From Yponomeuta sedellus (taxonomy: Eukaryota > Arthropoda > Insecta > Lepidoptera > Yponomeutidae), in the NCBI GenBank assembly GCA_934045075.1, contig OW203740.1:13740346-13804345 (forward strand): a DNA stretch of 64,000 nt. The letters are read 5' to 3'. A model generated the notes under the pieces. The model worked only from the letters and a program-made list of their open reading frames with translations. It was not told the origin of the DNA and ran no database searches. Every line of letters begins with the position of its first letter. The first letter of the stretch is position 1. This document shows, one piece after another, positions 1 through 11,394 of this stretch. The position numbers and the translations under genes are program-made.

Positions 1-518
1 TAATAATTGCATTGCCGTGCTAGTTTGTACGCTAAAACATTTAGCTATCAAGACTATGAAGCACTGAATAATTATCCACGTACCTAGTTTTATAAGTTAC
101 TTATCTTGGCTAGACGATGGTACAGACGACAGCACCTCGACATTTAAATTTTAGTTGCAAATTAGCCCTCAATTTGTACCGAGCAAGGTGCACGGGTGTA
201 AAGTTTGACGTGCGGACTCTACTAGAAACCCGGTTGAAAGGCATTACAATTCCGCTCGAACAATACCCTACTTACTTCGAAACGAAGGACGCGCTATTTA
301 AAACACATTTCACTGATTACGCGAGCATTTTATCAGCGGCTCCAGTCTTGCATACTAATTTTCTACCACTGTGTTAAATAAACAACTATTCATTGCGAGA
401 AGTCTGCAGTAGATGACGTCATGAGCAGAGTTCTGCGTTGCATCTTTAAGATCAATTAAACATCTACCTACATACTACCTACACTTATTATTAGGTATGG
501 TACCGAGACAATGAGTTT
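1..518. other. Unassigned AT-rich sequence
   Basis: I see no gene or repeat that I can name. An 86-codon frame at 117-377 (+) has no recognisable domain, no splice context and no similarity I know; it is probably a chance frame. The stretch 460-495 has a 'ctacctacatactacctaca' type simple repeat common in moth DNA. Confidence 0.3.
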
Positions 519-662
519 TGTTGGCTGGAAATATGTTTAATGAAAAACAATTTATATTGCTTTTAACAATAAAGCCGCCAATTGTACTTTGTATCTTTAA
601 ATGTTTTATAATGTGCTCTGGTGTACAACAAAGAATATTCTTATCTTATCTTATAAAAATAC
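519..662 (+). mobile_element. LINE 3' end, family B, with (TTATC)n tail
   Basis: The segment contains 'aagccgccaattgtac', then 'gtgtacaacaaagaatattc', and ends in a short 'ttatcttatcttat' run. The same core occurs at 25655-25790 (-), 38640-38793 (+), 41745-41925 (-) and 44626-44676 (+). A shared 3' end with a pentanucleotide tail and variable 5' truncation is typical of non-LTR retrotransposons. The parent element's coding part is not present here. Confidence 0.6.
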
Positions 663-956
663 ATGCTTTCATATTTCTGCAAAACTGTATATCAGTTTTT
701 GGAAGATGAATCGATAAAGTAAGGAAATGAGGGCCTTGGGAATCGATGTGGCGAATCGAATATCAGGATAAGCGATAGTGTGATTAGAGAATGTTGTCCA
801 CTGAAAAAGATTTATAGAGAACACTTTATTGCACTACCAGAATAGAGAATAGAAAAGGATAGGACGTCAGAAATATATCGAAAGAAACGATGTTAAAAGA
901 TAAATAAACGTGGTTAAGTTTTTTCTCTACGACTAATACTTTTCATAATATGTATG

Positions 957-1096
957 ACCTGTCGAAAACTCACTACAGTCACGTGATACAAAAACGCGCC
1001 ATACAAAACTATGATATCATAAACTAACCTGTCGAAAACTCACTACAGTCACGTGATACAAAAACGCGCCATACAAAACTATGATGTCATAAACTA
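957..1096. repeat. 70-bp tandem duplication
   Basis: Two head-to-tail units, 957-1026 and 1027-1096, start 'acctgtcgaaaactcac' and end 'tcataaacta'. They differ at a single base (atgatAtc versus atgatGtc). No open frame or known element explains it. The near identity suggests a recent duplication. Confidence 0.95.
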
Positions 1097-1765
1097 AACG
1101 AAACGCCTTTCAATGTATGAATGTTTGTCTGAGTTATCTCGTAAAATAATGTTTTATGCATCTACGCCCTTATCAGAAAACGTCGAGAACTCAGTGAAAA
1201 AACGAAATTAAATTTTTTTTTTTATTATTAGAGTAATTTGAATTTTCGCAATTTTGGGACTGGGAAGACCAAGAAAATATTTTCGCCAGTTTTATTCTGA
1301 AAAAAAATCTTTGAGTTTTTCTATGCCTTCTGTGTTATAAAAGCAATGGGTTGTACAATAGAATATTGGTTTCCACAACAAAGTATTTTTTTTAAGTTCC
1401 CTTAATAAAAAAACGGAGATATTGTATCCAAAAATGGGAAATCATATTTGGCTAGTATGTAGCTAATAGTCTCAATATAAAGCATCGTTATACACCTTAG
1501 CAAAATAGGTTTCAAAGGAGAATATTGTTTTACTAAACAACAATATTAACTTCGTAAATTCCCCTGATTAAAAAAAAGGTGAAACCTAATCCAGGTAATT
1601 TGTATTTGGCACTATAAACCAACCTTAGCTGTACTGCCCCAATATAAAACAACCTCATCCATCCAATTCCCTTGACATTGCTCGGCCCAATTCCACTTCA
1701 TGTAGGTTAACACCGGGCAACGGAATCTACGGGGAACGATATCCGAGTCAACGGTACAACCCTAT
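1097..1765. other. Unassigned sequence, poly-A/T rich
   Basis: No gene was recognised. Two stretches (about 1380-1440 and 1525-1600) look like diverged halves of an old element, each with 'aattccc' or 'gttccc' next to an A-run, but I could not define ends. Confidence 0.25.
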
Positions 1766-1939
1766 CCCCCGGTTTCTCGTATACCAACAATCTGTCAATC
1801 TATCGTTGCTGACAAATGTTTTTTTCGTATGCACTTTGGCCAACTGACAACTGTTAACAACGGTTAATTCTTACACTAACAAGCTGTTAATCTAACGAGA
1901 TTAACAGCTTGTTATTGTACGACAAATCGCGGATTAGGG
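1766..1939. mobile_element. MITE family A, copy 1
   Basis: The left end 'ccccggtttctcgtatacc' is roughly the reverse complement of the right end. The interior holds 'gcactttggccaactgacaa'. Copies match at 19149-19281 and, split by an insertion, at 30120-30775. A 36-bp near-perfect palindrome (aacaagctgttaatct / agattaacagcttgtt) lies at 1878-1913. No coding capacity; a non-autonomous DNA transposon is inferred. Confidence 0.6.
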
Positions 1940-1963
1940 CCGTTTTCTTAATTAAAAAATTCA

Positions 1964-2065
1964 CTAAGTAAATACTTAAGTAACGTTCTGTCGCGGTCTT
2001 TTCTGAGAAATTCGAAGAGACAGCACTACAGTGAACTATTTACTTTTCAAATTCTCAATTCAGAA
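1964..2065. mobile_element. Short palindromic MITE, copy 1 of 2
   Basis: It shares 'taacgttctgtc', 'tcttttctgagaaatt' and the end 'aaattctcaattcag' with 16087-16165. The left end here is degraded or lies in the AT-rich 'ttaattaaaaaattcac' sequence. Confidence 0.45.
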
Positions 2066-2439
2066 ACTGCCCTATATCCTATACTATAGCTGTGCCTTGC
2101 GGTGTTACTCGCGGTTTATCGATTTTCCCATGGGAATAAGATTATTCTCCCGCACTAGTTGTTAATAGACTAGGTGTGAAGAAGTAACAAACATACACAC
2201 TTTATGATATTAGTGTGATGTGATGACTACACGCTGTAATACATGGATTTAGATTAGAGTCTTTATCTCTTTTGAGCGTCATCTGGCAGCAGCTTTGAAG
2301 CCATAAATCACCTGAGAAACATTCAGGGTTACTTCCAAGACGCCCAGACCGCCGAAACAGGTCGGTTAGAGTTCGTCATACAACAACTTTTGTTTAACGA
2401 ATATAAAAATTTTTTGGTTTTGTTTACCATGACGAAAAA

Positions 2440-2640
2440 AAATTTTACTGTCTTTGGAGTGCGCTGTTTGATAGATTTTTATATGTAGCGCAAATCGCCG
2501 CACTGCAGGGCAAGGACTTTCTCTCACAGAGAGAGTTGTGCCCAATTACCACGCTTGCCCACCGCGGATGAGCAATTACAAGCGCTGAGGCATTTGAACA
2601 CCTCAGACACTCACGTTTCCTCACGATGTTTTCCTCCACC
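2440..2640 (-). mobile_element. SINE/LINE tail fragment, family S (minus)
   Basis: Read on the minus strand it gives 'aaaacatcgtgaggaaacgt', then 'gtctgaggtgttcaaatgcc', 'ccgcggtgggc' and a CTCTCT run with 'gagagaaagtcc'. The same module recurs at 40785-40884 (-), 41460-41660 (+), 41940-42135 (+) and 43060-43165 (-). It has no promoter head here, so it is a truncated or composite copy. Confidence 0.6.
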
Positions 2641-2643
2641 GTT

Positions 2644-2740
2644 AGCGGATGGTATTACTACTATAATGCATATTTTTAGCCTCTAAATAGGTTTTTAAAC
2701 TAATCCTTAGCACAGGTTAGGGCATTAAAAAGAATATTAT
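2644..2740 (+). mobile_element. SINE family C tail fragment
   Basis: It carries 'tttttagcctctaaatagg' and 'gcattaaaaagaatatt', the body of the tRNA-headed SINE seen complete just downstream at 2892-3035 and again near 41364-41435. The tRNA-like head is missing. Confidence 0.6.
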
Positions 2741-2891
2741 CATGTGGGTACAGCGATGTCATTCCGATGTAAAACCTAACTGCAAAGTAAGGTACTCGGG
2801 GCTGCAAGTGATGCAAATTACTTCAGCCAGATGTTGCTGCCTGCACGTAATACAGAGAGTATGTAAAGAGGTTCGAAATTTCACTGATGCC

Positions 2892-3035
2892 GGTGAATCG
2901 CCCATTGGCTCAGTTAGGAGAGCGCTGGCACGGTTAGCCAGAGGTCGCGGGTTCGAGTCCCATTGGTGGGCATAGGTGGAATTTTTAGTCTCTAAATAGG
3001 TTTTTAAAATTGTCCTTAGCACGGGTTAGTGAATT
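2892..3035 (+). mobile_element. tRNA-derived SINE, family C
   Basis: The head at about 2901-2973 resembles a tRNA: 'tggctcagttaggag' fits a pol III A box and 'gggttcgagtcc' a B box. The body 'ttttagtctctaaatagg' follows. A minus copy lies at 39943-40050 and an inverted partial pair at 41301-41394. The non-tRNA body and multiple copies argue for a SINE, not a functional tRNA gene. Confidence 0.75.
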
Positions 3036-3044
3036 AAAAAATAT

Positions 3045-3205
3045 ATAATTACTACGATAACTTCACAAATGTACAGTACATAACTTAGAAAACTAAGTCC
3101 CAGTGCGCACAATGGTACGTGTACGCACTGAGAATCGAAACTGGGTCTCTCGCTTCCGAATCCGTTGTTCTACACATTGAGCTACCGCCGCTCTAAAGTA
3201 CATAA
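3045..3205 (-). mobile_element. tRNA-derived SINE, family D (minus)
   Basis: On the minus strand there is a tRNA-like head ending in a degenerate B box (rc of 'gaatcgaaactgggtctc'), then 'cttagttttctaagttatgt' and 'gtacatttgtgaag'. The best preserved copy is at 27501-27789. Confidence 0.6.
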
Positions 3206-3449
3206 TGCCTAAGCATTAAGCTGTCCGCTCTATTCCATTCCAGTGATATATGGGCAGGTTAAGCCTATTTAACAAAATCATTATATAAACCCTGATAAGT
3301 ACATCGAGAAGTATAAATCTTAGAAAAAACTCATAGAACAAAAGTTATTGCCAAACAAACTCTAATAGGGATTGCGCATTTACTAACCAGATTACTTGCA
3401 TAAAACTCCAATCACTGAAAAGCGCAACAACCGCTTTTTGATACCTAAA

Positions 3450-3635
3450 ACGTAACATTTACAGGCACATATATTGCCTCTGGCCCCACACTAGGATACC
3501 CTGTGTCGTGGTAACTAGAAACAGCGACGCCACAAACATGTAAACATCCAGGACCGTGTGTTTTTTTGTCCCCAGCCGGATTCGAGCCCGGGACCTATGT
3601 ATGCAGATGCGTTACCGCTGGGCCATAGAATTCGT
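3450..3635 (-). mobile_element. tRNA-derived SINE, family E (minus)
   Basis: The minus strand gives a B-box-like 'gggctcgaatccggctggg', then 'gatgtttacatgtttgtg' and 'agggtatcctagtgtggg'. Matching copies are 8166-8368 (+) and 40479-40672 (+); diverged ones at 42380-42520 (+) and 47985-48145 (-). Confidence 0.7.
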
Positions 3636-3639
3636 CATT

Positions 3640-3694
3640 CACGTCAAACCTAACTATTTTACGTTTGATAGGTGAAATAGTTGGGTTTGACGTG
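3640..3694. repeat. Hairpin, about 22-bp arms
   Basis: The arms 'cacgtcaaacctaactattt' and 'aaatagttgggtttgacgtg' flank a short loop. It abuts the family E SINE. It is probably a small fold-back repeat. Confidence 0.75.
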
Positions 3695-3985
3695 ATATAA
3701 AGAATTCAAGGCAGATATAATCAGCGTAAATGGGGAAGTGAACTTGTACATGTTCAAAGTGCCTAATTTAATATCATATTGTATTTCTATTATTAAATCG
3801 TGTTGTTTGAATTACATCTGGCGATGAGGCCGTTAATTGTACAGTAACCTTGATTACGATTACCTCGTAAGGCTCGACCTTGAAAATAACAATTGTTTTT
3901 GTGATCACTTGAGGACATTGGGCCTTAGAAGGATAAGTATTATTTTACTGGCGCACGAGTAAAAGAATGGTGTACAATAAAATTT

Positions 3986-4505
3986 AAGGCGCTTCGGACT
4001 GCTAACTAGTGCCACCAACGGAATAAAAATCATAACTTATTTTATAAAATGTTTTTTCCAAAAAGTGAACATCAACAATATCTGTGATAACTATTTTTTG
4101 AACATACAGCCTAGAACTTAGTATAAATATAATAAAAACTGTTATATTTGCACCGATATTTACTCGTTTAAATTTACATTTTACTAATTTCCGACGTTTC
4201 CGCCCTTTTGCAAGAAATGTCGGAAAATTGTAAAATCAAACGAGTGTAAATACAGGTTTTATTAAGTATGTCTAGTACTATTTATTATGTCAACATCCTA
4301 GGACTTTACTCGATTTCCGCTAAAAACGTTTGTGACGAAAGTCGATTTAAATCCTAGGTTGTTGATCGTAGGTTCTAGAATGTAGGTTATATTATGTTGT
4401 CATAGTGGTTAAGATTGATGATGTTTACTTTTCCAAAAACACGTAGTGATAAACAACTTATGATTTTTATCGCCATGGCGCTAGTTAGCATCCCAAAACG
4501 CGTTA
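3986..4505. mobile_element. Large fold-back MITE (family H) with nested hairpin
   Basis: The left arm ('aaggcgcttcggactgctaa') and the right arm ('ttagcatcccaaaacgcgtt') are inverted relative to each other; further matched blocks run inward, including 'aaaaagtgaacatcaac' against 'gatgatgtttacttttcc'. A second palindromic unit at about 4137-4268 (arms around 'atttactcgttt' and 'aaacgagtgtaaat') sits in the middle. A second family member is at 28170-28620. No coding sequence. Confidence 0.65.
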
Positions 4506-5698
4506 ATCAATCTGTATTTTCATATTAGTCTCATGGTGTTATTTATAGAAACACTATTCCTTATAACACTCCATAAGCGCCGTATAAATAGTCAAGCAAG
4601 CCACGGGTGTCCACACGATCGAAATCCGCGGCTTGGGCTCACGTACCTTTTGTTTATTTACCAAATTACGTATATGTTCAAATTTGTTTTAATATGTAAG
4701 AACACTATTATTGAGTGTTATTGAATTGACTACCTATATACTGTTCATAAAGCTTAGTTCAAAAAAGCTTCACGTTTATCGAATTATTATCCTCAGAAAA
4801 AAATGTAGCTACCTACCCAAATTAACGTTGCTAGCTTCGCAGAGCGCGAGACAGGTAGCGCCCAACATAACGCGCTACAAAGCAGAAGCAGTCAATTTCG
4901 TGAGAATATACAGCTGGTCAGTAAGCCCTAGGTAGCAAATATGATGGCTACAAATAGGCCACAAAACGGCAGCCTCAATTAGCGGGAAAGGGGTTCATCG
5001 CCCACTCCCCAGATTGACGTGTCATGGTGGATATTTCCCCCCAACTGACGTCACGACCGCTCCTTGAAAAAGGCGGCGGCGAGTACGGCCTTTTCGCACA
5101 AAAATGTAGGGCAGAAGGACAACTCTAGATGTGTTAGTTGCATTATTCATTTCTTAACGCCCGCCCTCTTGATTTTATGTTGGCTGGGAGGCCTGTGGCA
5201 CTGTCTGTCTGACACCCTCATTTGACTTACGGCTTGTCCTGTGTGTAGTGGGCAGTCAAGACAGTAACTGAAACTGTCGAGCGCCAACTTCATTTAATAC
5301 TACGGAAAGGTGCATTTAAATTAAATATTTAAAAATGTCGTGTATAGAACGTATTCGTATTCGTGTTCGTATAGAACTTCTCCGAAACTGTTTTTTTGTG
5401 TATGTTTGGTAGGTCTCGGAATAAGTCGTAAGCTAAATTAGTATAGCTCAACAGCGTCTGCGGGGACAGCTAGAGTTGTCCTACAAAATATTAACGTTTA
5501 AAAAAAATGTTTTGTACTATACTTTAACGAATAGCAACTATAATGAAATCGGATAGTAACCATGACTAATTTTACTTTAAATTCATACTTCAAAATGTCA
5601 GGATTCGAAATCTACTCTTTCGAATCAGAGTCTTTACGCAATACCACTGAGCTTATCAAGACATGTTAACAACGGGTACAAAGTTCGTGCATGTATCT
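4506..5698. other. Unassigned sequence including a GC-rich island
   Basis: No gene was recognised. 4950-5290 is clearly richer in G+C and CpG than its surroundings (for example 'gacgtcacgaccgctcc', 'ggcggcggcgagtacgg'), so a promoter or an old element is possible, but no exon follows convincingly. 5340-5380 has an impure 'attcgt' simple repeat. 5448-5473 ends in 'gcggggacagctaga', which resembles a decayed Helitron 3' end. Confidence 0.3.
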
Positions 5699-5873
5699 TC
5701 TATAATATAAAAATGAACCGCTGAACGTCTTGGTAAGCTCAAATCTCGAGAGCAGCTGAACCGATTTCGCTAATTCTTTTTTTAGAATATTCCTTATAGT
5801 ACGAGGATGGTTCTTACGGAGGGAAAAAAAAGAATCGACTGTTAGGCGGTACGAAGTTCGCTGGGTCAGCTAG
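5699..5873 (+). mobile_element. Non-autonomous Helitron
   Basis: It starts TC ('tctataatataaaaatgaac'), ends CTAG followed by host T ('ctgggtcagctag'), and has a short hairpin near the 3' end ('gtacgaagttcgc'). No terminal inverted repeats or target duplication, as expected for Helitrons. A close relative, inserted on the minus strand, lies at 39547-39728. No Rep/helicase coding. Confidence 0.75.
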
Positions 5874-6198
5874 TTGCAAATAAGAGAGCTTGAAAATTAT
5901 AGGACAACTTCTCTAAGTTGGACCTTCTGTTGGCTTAGACTGAACGATCCCTTGCCTGGCAACTGCATTATCATGCCCGTTCTATTTTCAGGACGCCCCG
6001 TGTTACTACAAATAGTCATTGGAGGTTGTACCTCCACTGGGGCGACGAGGTTACGCAATAAAATTATCTTTACTAGGTATGCTGCCTTCATCCTTAGAGT
6101 TAGTATATTTGTTTATTAGTAACTTTTTTAATAATGACTAATCGTAAAAGTTTCTTCTTACTTCTGAGTTTTAGTATGTTCATACTTCTATACTCATC

Positions 6199-7503
6199 AT
6201 TAATGAAATGAAATGAAATGAAAAGGTTTTATTCAAAGTAGCACAGAAACTGCGGCTTAATGAACGTTACAATTCAAACTAGGTGTCCATTTCAAAATCT
6301 AGATCATTTAGGAGAAAAAATGGACAAAAAAACTCCTAACTTAGTCTTTTCAAAAGTCCTTAATTAACATAGTTTACATAATTATTTTGAACATAGAACT
6401 CATACATTGTACTGGCTTTCATTCCAGACCTCATTGTCATCTAAATAATCCTTTATGTTATAGTAGCCCTTTTGGCACAAAGTGTGCTTAACATATTTTT
6501 TGAACCGCGATTCAGGCAAGCTTAATATATCTTCAGGGATTTTATTATAGAAGCGTATACAATGCCCCATGAAGGATGTATTAACCTTTGCCAGCCTAAA
6601 TAGTGGGAACAAAAGTTTATGTTTATTTCTAGTATTTACATTGTGTTGGCTACCTAAAGTTTTAAAGTTACTGATATTTTTCCTAACGTACATAATGTTT
6701 TCATATATATACTGACTGGCAACTGTCAGGATGTTAGTTTCTTTAAAGAAATCTCTTAACGAATCTCTACTACCCAGCCTATAAATGAATCTGATCGCTC
6801 TCTTCTGCAAGACGAAGATGGTCTCAATGTCTGCTGCCCGTCCCCACAGTAGTATGCCATAGGACATAAGACTATGGAAGTAACTAAAATAAACAAGCCT
6901 AGCAGTTGCGACGTCAGTTAGTTCCCTAATTCTTTTGACTGCATATGCTGCTGAACTAAGCCTATTTGCTAATTTTTCTACATGAGGACCCCATTGAAGC
7001 TTTGCATCAATTGTGATACCTAGGAATACAGTTTCATTCACAAGGTCTAATTTGTCATTCCCCAGTAAAACATTGCTGTCTACCGTTTTGACATTTGGAA
7101 GAGTGAACTTTATACATTTCGTCTTTTTTGAATTTAACAATAAGTTATTAGAAGTAAACCAATTTAGTACCCGAGAGAGAGCATTATTTGTATTGTCAAG
7201 GTCATTTTCTTGTCTCTTAATTTTAAAAATAAGTGACGTGTCATCTGCAAATAATACTATCTCTGACATATTTTGAACCATGAACGGCAAATCATTTACA
7301 TATACGAGGAAGAGGAACGGCCCCAAAATCGATCCCTGTGGCACTCCTATCCTGACCTCTGACCCTGAAGATTTAGTTCTATTTATATCAGCTCTTTGAA
7401 CTCTCCCTTCTAAATATGATGTTATAAGTTTTAGGCTATTCCCGTTTATACCATTAAGAGGTATAAAGGATTTTTTATACGTTAATAAGTACGTCTTTCT
7501 CAC
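6199..7503 (-). pseudogene. 5'-truncated LINE with reverse transcriptase (family A)
   Basis: The minus-strand frame 7503-6400 encodes 367 residues of a non-LTR retrotransposon reverse transcriptase. RT block B (GVPQGSILGPFLF, about residues 53-65), YVNDLP, and the catalytic FADDTSL (about residues 86-92) are present, followed by the thumb region with 'LQKRAIRFIYRLG'. The endonuclease domain and RT block A with its first catalytic Asp are missing, so the copy is dead on arrival through 5' truncation. The frame is open to its stop, which suggests a fairly young copy. The 3' UTR runs to 6199 and ends in a (TGAAA)n tail at 6203-6222, read as (TTTCA)n on the minus strand's 3' end. Its 3' end recurs at 22834-23112 (-) and 42840-42970 (+). 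Jockey/CR1-like by appearance; the exact clade is not certain. Confidence 0.9.
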
Positions 7504-8165
7504 GGTGCTTGCTACTCCTAAAGCGCACAGCGGCGTAGATTAGTGTAGCTACCCATTGAAAGGCACTTTAAAAACAATCGAAGTCACATTTGAAAATAAT
7601 GGCTCTACTATAGATAAAACTACTTCCAACTGTGAAAAAGTGGTGATACACCTGCAATTAAATAAACCTCAAATAGTTGAGTAAAACTTCTGTGGAACTA
7701 AGCTGTAATTATTTTGCAAGACTATTATATGGATGGTACAATTTCACACGATCAATGTATAATGATAGCTTGGATAGTGTGTAACATACTATACAGTAGT
7801 GTAAGGGACTGCACAGTTGCTTGTTTCTCATAAAATTAAATACGAATTATAATCGCCATTTCAATTTTTAACCACTTAAGCCTCCAGGTTTTGTTAATGC
7901 CAATGGTAAAGAACTTGAAATAAGGCAAATTATTAATTGACAGGCTACATTTTGTTCAGAGTCCTACTATGATATTAGCTAAGGGATCGCCCCAAAATTA
8001 CGATAAAAAATTTCCCATAGTTAGGTACAGTCAACAGCCCAATGATCTTTACATTTAGACAACCTTTAGATTTACAAAGTGGCCGAAAGAAAAATGAGAT
8101 GGGCCGGGGAGGTCTTGCATGGCGAGACCTTGTAAATTAAAAAAAATATATCTTCGTTCAATTTG
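7504..8165. other. Unassigned sequence, possible LINE fragment at its end
   Basis: No gene was recognised. Around 8080-8130 'gccgaaagaaaaatgagatg' and 'gggccggggaggtc' look like the C-terminal coding part of a moth LINE, but the frame is too broken to be sure. Confidence 0.3.
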
Positions 8166-8368
8166 ACGACCTCTGCGGCGCAGCGGGTAGCACATCTGCC
8201 TACCATGCGAGAGGTCCCAGGTTCGAACCCCGGCTGGGGACAAAAAATCCCAGGTTTTGGATGTTTACATGTTTGTGATGTCATTGTTTCTGGTTCCCAC
8301 GACACAGGGTATCCTAGTGAGGGCCAGAAGCAATGTATGTGCCTGTATGTAAATGTTATGTTATAATT
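8166..8368 (+). mobile_element. tRNA-derived SINE, family E
   Basis: 'cctctgcggcgcagcggg' is an A-box-like head, and 'caggttcgaaccccggctgg' holds a good B box. The body has 'gatgtttacatgtttgtgat', 'gggtatcctagtg' and ends 'gtaaatgttatgttat'. Strongly similar to 40479-40672. Confidence 0.8.
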
Positions 8369-8573
8369 AATTCCGCTCCACAAATAGTACACTGTAAATT
8401 ACTTCATTAAACATAATTCACACTTTATTCCAATAGTAAGTTCTCGTCATGTAAGTCGTCGTACATTCACTATAGACATTCTCCCTCTTACATCACTCAA
8501 CGCAACTGAGTAGTGTGAACACATGTAAAGGCTGAAGTGCGGTCGACTGTACAGTCACAGATACAAGGCCGGA

Positions 8574-8594
8574 ACATATATATATATATAATAT
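8574..8594. repeat. TA microsatellite
   Basis: An uninterrupted run of about nine AT dinucleotides after 'ggaac'. No other feature. Confidence 0.85.
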
Positions 8595-8956
8595 CCATAA
8601 ATCCACTAATGAACAATCCACTCCACAATCAGTAACATGATAGCTATTGCATCACATCTAACAAAAGATGCTTTGTTCTATCCCCGGGTCCAATTAACGT
8701 TGGTGACGTCACTGACCCAGGTCATTACGTCATCATTTTGGTCGTAGCGACTGGTGTTGACTAAAGTACTTGTATATTTCTTAAAAAAAGTTATTTTCAA
8801 AAGTCAAAATAGACGGCATTTTGGGCCACGGAGGTTTTAACCAAATTCTTTTCTACATTAACGAGTTCCTGTATCTGACAACCGCGACTGTGATTTTGAC
8901 ATGCATTAAGGTTGCAACAAAAGCTTTTACCATATCGTAAACTACCCTTCTATTAC

Positions 8957-9078
8957 GAAACCTTCCACTCTATCGAGTTGAGCATTTAGATAACTCCAAA
9001 TTGTCAAAATGTGTATGCATTTGTCAGCTGGAGTAGCTTAAAAAAAGTAAAAATAGATGTCACTCAACTCAGTGGACA
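8957..9078. mobile_element. MITE family B, copy 1
   Basis: It starts 'ccactctatcgagttgagc', has 'gtcagctggagtagcttaaa' inside, and ends 'gtcactcaactcagtgg'. The two ends are imperfect inverted repeats. Copies: 19926-20032 and a partial at 44565-44612. Confidence 0.6.
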
Positions 9079-10206
9079 ATAATAATGCCCCAGGAGAAGG
9101 AGAAAGGAATATGTATAGTGTGCAAAGAGTATTAATCTAATCTAAAGACAGAAATCTAAACAAACCCCACAATTTTTAAGCCCAGCAGAAATGGATTTAT
9201 TAACTACACTTCTAATCCAATCTTACACCGTACCTAAGTATTGAACGCTATGTTATTATTGGCAATAATGCTGTCTAGTCTCACATTATTCACCTTAAGA
9301 CCAGACAAAGTTTTTATTTTTGTTAACATTAAGCTACATTTAACGATTCGCGATTGGATTAGAAGTGGGGATTTAAATAGACACAATAAATCAAATTCCG
9401 ATTAGACACGCTGAAGGAAGTTTCGATACGGGAGTAGACACAAGACATTGATGGAACCGATAAAGTAGATCAAAGCATAAAGCGCATAGATTGACGTAAG
9501 CCACGATGCGTCAAAGTCACGAACCATTGTTGCTCCGAATACTGGTGACGTCACCCCACCAAGGTTACGGCCACAATACAGGCGGTTTCATAGCAACTAA
9601 TAAAACTATAGGAGCTACTGGGAAACTGGTCGTCTGTACCATCGAGGAAAAAGTATGGAATTTAGGGCCAACAAGATATTTCATGGATTAGGATAACTGA
9701 AAGTCAGGGTAAAATGTTTCAAACAGAGTTCTGTTTGAACCTTATGTTATCTGTATCTAATAGAGGTAGGTAATAACTACATCGACAAAAATCCATAACA
9801 TAGAAAAGTTTCAATGGCGTGATTAGTTAGTCATACGATAGTTGGTAGTTGTAAGAGCCTAATTTAAGCACTTTTGCAGATTCGTTTGACTAACTTCGCT
9901 TTCATTTTTCGACCCTTCAGTACTAGAAACATGTCGGTAGGATTCGGGCACTCAAATATTAAAAATCGCAACTTTCCAATACATTCATAGTCAAATTCTG
10001 ACAGTTCAGCGCCAAAAAACGCGCGACCCGCCGCGCCGTCATGCTTCTGCTCCACAGAACATAAAAAAAGAGTAGAAGTCGTAAGTGGGCGGTGCCCGCG
10101 TGCCTCACATTAGCAATGTATTGCCTATGCGTAGTCGGTGACAGTTTTGTTGACTTCAGTTGCCGTGCGCTTCTAGTAAAGAAAAAATGGTGAAAACTTT
10201 ATTAAA
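9079..10206. other. Unassigned sequence
   Basis: No host gene was recognised. 10000-10190 is CpG-rich ('cgcgcgacccgccgcgccg', 'gggcggtgcccgcgtgcc') and leads directly into the short frame at 10207, so it could be the 5' end of an old DNA transposon or a promoter. Confidence 0.3.
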
Positions 10207-10290
10207 ATGCCTTGTTATGCTGTGTTAGAGAGCAAAAATAAAAGTTGGGGACCAAAATATACCGATCATGCCGTAACATTTCATCTTTAA
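10207..10290 (+). pseudogene. Possible relic of a THAP-domain first exon
   Basis: A 27-codon frame begins MPCYAVLESKN and closes on HAVTFHL then a stop. THAP domains typically start with Met-Pro, an early Cys and later a TFH-(K/R)-F-P box, so the start and the TFH spacing are suggestive. The second Cys is not visible and there is no downstream continuation. It could equally be chance. Confidence 0.2.
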
Positions 10291-11394
10291 GACGTATTTC
10301 ATTGTATTTTTAATTAAATTTGTAATGACATGAACACGGAAACCAATGCGAAAATGAGAAAGTGAAACCACCTTTATTTACTAGTTAGTAAAGTTAAATT
10401 TTCATTGAAGAAAGTGTACATTCTCTAGAAAATTCTGTCAATTTTTGAATTCTACTCAATTACGGATGGGGGCACACATGATAAAAATCTATCGATAATT
10501 AGTTGTCTATGACTTAGTAGTCATACATACTTAACGGTACTTAGGTATTGTAAATTCCAATTCGTCTAAGTAGGTAAAATAATTATTGTTATTTTATACC
10601 TACTTCCTAAGTGCCTTTTCATATGCAGCCGGTCGCCGTCCGGTCGCCGGGCCGGGTTAAGTAGTAATGTATGAGCTCCGGTCGCCGGCTGGTCGTTGTG
10701 CATGTGAAAACTGTCATTGGAGCTCATACATTACTTTTCATACAAGACATGATGAGCACATACAAGACATGAGCACAGCTAGATTGCGATATAGTTTTTC
10801 TTCACCAGTTTATCAGGGACTGAAATATTTAAGAAACTATCAAAGTAATTTTAATCTTACATTTTTAAATATTCCAACCGAGATGTAAAGTGAGGTTATC
10901 GAAAACGACTCATATGTTTTTTTTTTACTTCAGTTCAAACAATTAAGTAGTTTACTGCTGTTTACCTGTTCGAGTGGTTGTTCTCTTGGCGAGCATCAGA
11001 TTTTTGTTTTGTTATGTTATTTGTTTTATGGTTTTTTATTATTCTGCTATTTACCCTTAATACTTCAACCCCTATGACAACAGCAAACCGAGGCAATAAT
11101 AAAACAACCCTCTCGGTTTCAAAACAATTTGGAAGTGAGTTTTCGTTTAGTTTTCCTAGGGAAACCGGATATGAAATTAAAATGGAAGGCAGCAATAAGA
11201 AGGCAAAATTGGTTCACAACGAAGATGAGCACAATATATTCAGAGCATTTTCATGAACACTTCATAATAACTAAAAAAGGCGGAAGGTGGCACTATGTGA
11301 TGCAGCAACACCAGAAAAAATGTGCTTCACTTCCAGGTTAGACTCCTGCGTATAAATGAAATTATATTAGTACAATCATCAATTAGTATTAGGT
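10291..11394. other. Unassigned sequence with one inverted repeat
   Basis: Arms 'taatgtatgagctcc' (10664-10678) and 'ggagctcatacatta' (10721-10735) are a perfect inverted pair around a CpG-rich loop containing 'cggtcgccg' repeats. Frames at 10978-11341 are open but show no domain I recognise. Confidence 0.4.

Noticed and set aside
117..377. 86-codon open frame
   Set aside because: No domain, splice site or composition signal that separates it from chance.
2901..2973. tRNA gene on the plus strand (also at 8166, 27515, 35425, 40479 and minus at 39965, 31600, 3100, 3590)
   Set aside because: Each has A/B-box-like cores but is followed by a shared non-tRNA body and occurs in several diverged copies, so they are SINE heads.
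10978..11341. Overlapping frames of 92 and 70 codons
   Set aside because: They overlap in different frames, have no recognisable domain, and neither has splice continuity.
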